DNA from: Pirellulaceae bacterium
GTDB lineage: Bacteria > Planctomycetota > Planctomycetia > Pirellulales > Pirellulaceae
NCBI GenBank assembly: GCA_020846515.1
Contig: JADLDX010000031.1
Location: 1-5,788 of the forward strand
Direction of reading: 5' to 3'
Length of the DNA stretch: 5,788 bases
Shown: positions 5,673 through 5,788 of the stretch, in pieces
How the letters are laid out: each line of letters begins with the position of its first letter
Numbering within the stretch: the stretch's first letter is position 1
Position numbers and translations under genes: made by a program
The notes under the pieces: model-generated
The model's database searches: none
Told to the model about the DNA's origin: nothing
The model's input: the letters and a program-made list of their open reading frames with translations, nothing else

Positions 5673-5788
5673 GCAGTGGGAGGGGCGACTGGCGTCAGCG
5701 TGGGCGGGGAGGGTGCCTCCCGTGCTAACCAAGGCATGAAGCGCTTCGCTGCGAGCTCTTCTGGGCGGCGCACACACCCTCCCCGAAA
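5651..5788 (-). repeat. Right arm of the inverted interspersed repeat (continues past the window)
   Basis: The reverse complement of this segment matches 113-248 at about 118 of 138 positions by hand alignment, so the two arms face each other across the gene cluster. CGGGGAGGGT (5705-5714) is perfectly complementary to ACCCTCCCCG (5776-5785), a 10-bp stem enclosing 61 bases. The enclosed part holds the palindrome GAAGCGCTTC (5739-5748). At the left arm the matching stem keeps pairing through one G-U pair. The segment ends at the window edge in CCCCGAAA, the same sequence that at the left arm leads into the A-tract terminator-like stem. The full element is therefore probably cut off here. No transposase is visible. 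Confidence 0.8.

Overview
The window looks like a piece of a Planctomycetota chromosome, most likely of the Pirellulales type. A Verrucomicrobiota or Lentisphaerota source cannot be excluded. The reasons are the gene content (an S1 sulfatase, a short alkaline-ceramidase-like protein and an FGE-sulfatase-domain protein, all exported), the weak or absent Shine-Dalgarno sequences, and the GC-rich intergenic repeats built around ACTAACCCTCC / GGAGGGTTAGT hairpins. The organism call is an inference from content, not from a database match.

Layout. Positions 1-277 hold no gene. They contain a dense set of hairpins, a symmetrical terminator-like stem-loop (83-117) and one arm of an interspersed repeat (113-248). 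Positions 278-5575 hold four genes, all on the minus strand. In transcription order they are: a secreted NlpC/P60-like Cys/His protein (5575-4244), a sulfatase (4147-2729), a neutral/alkaline-ceramidase-like protein (2732-1374) and a formylglycine-generating-enzyme-like domain protein (1360-278). Positions 5576-5788 are again non-coding and hold a tandem 20-bp duplication and the second, inverted arm of the same repeat (5651-5788, running off the window). The two arms match at about 118 of 138 hand-aligned positions and bracket the cluster symmetrically.

How the genes may work together. The last three genes form a tight unit: sulfatase and ceramidase-like genes overlap by 4 nt (ATGA), and 13 nt separate the ceramidase-like and FGE-like genes. 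The NlpC-like gene is 96 nt upstream and may share the transcript. All four proteins begin with a signal peptide, so the products probably act outside the cytoplasm, perhaps on a sulfated and amide-linked substrate such as a sulfated glycolipid, sulfonolipid or sulfated polymer. The substrate is speculation.

The most notable observation is that two of the proteins look altered at their active sites. The sulfatase keeps the modifiable Cys (Cys78 in CTPSR) but differs from classical sulfatases at four conserved positions (Asn39, Asn136, Met294, Ala316). The FGE-like protein has Asp325 and Ala330 where true FGE has its two copper-binding catalytic cysteines, and it is exported. It is therefore unlikely to be the enzyme that matures the neighbouring sulfatase.
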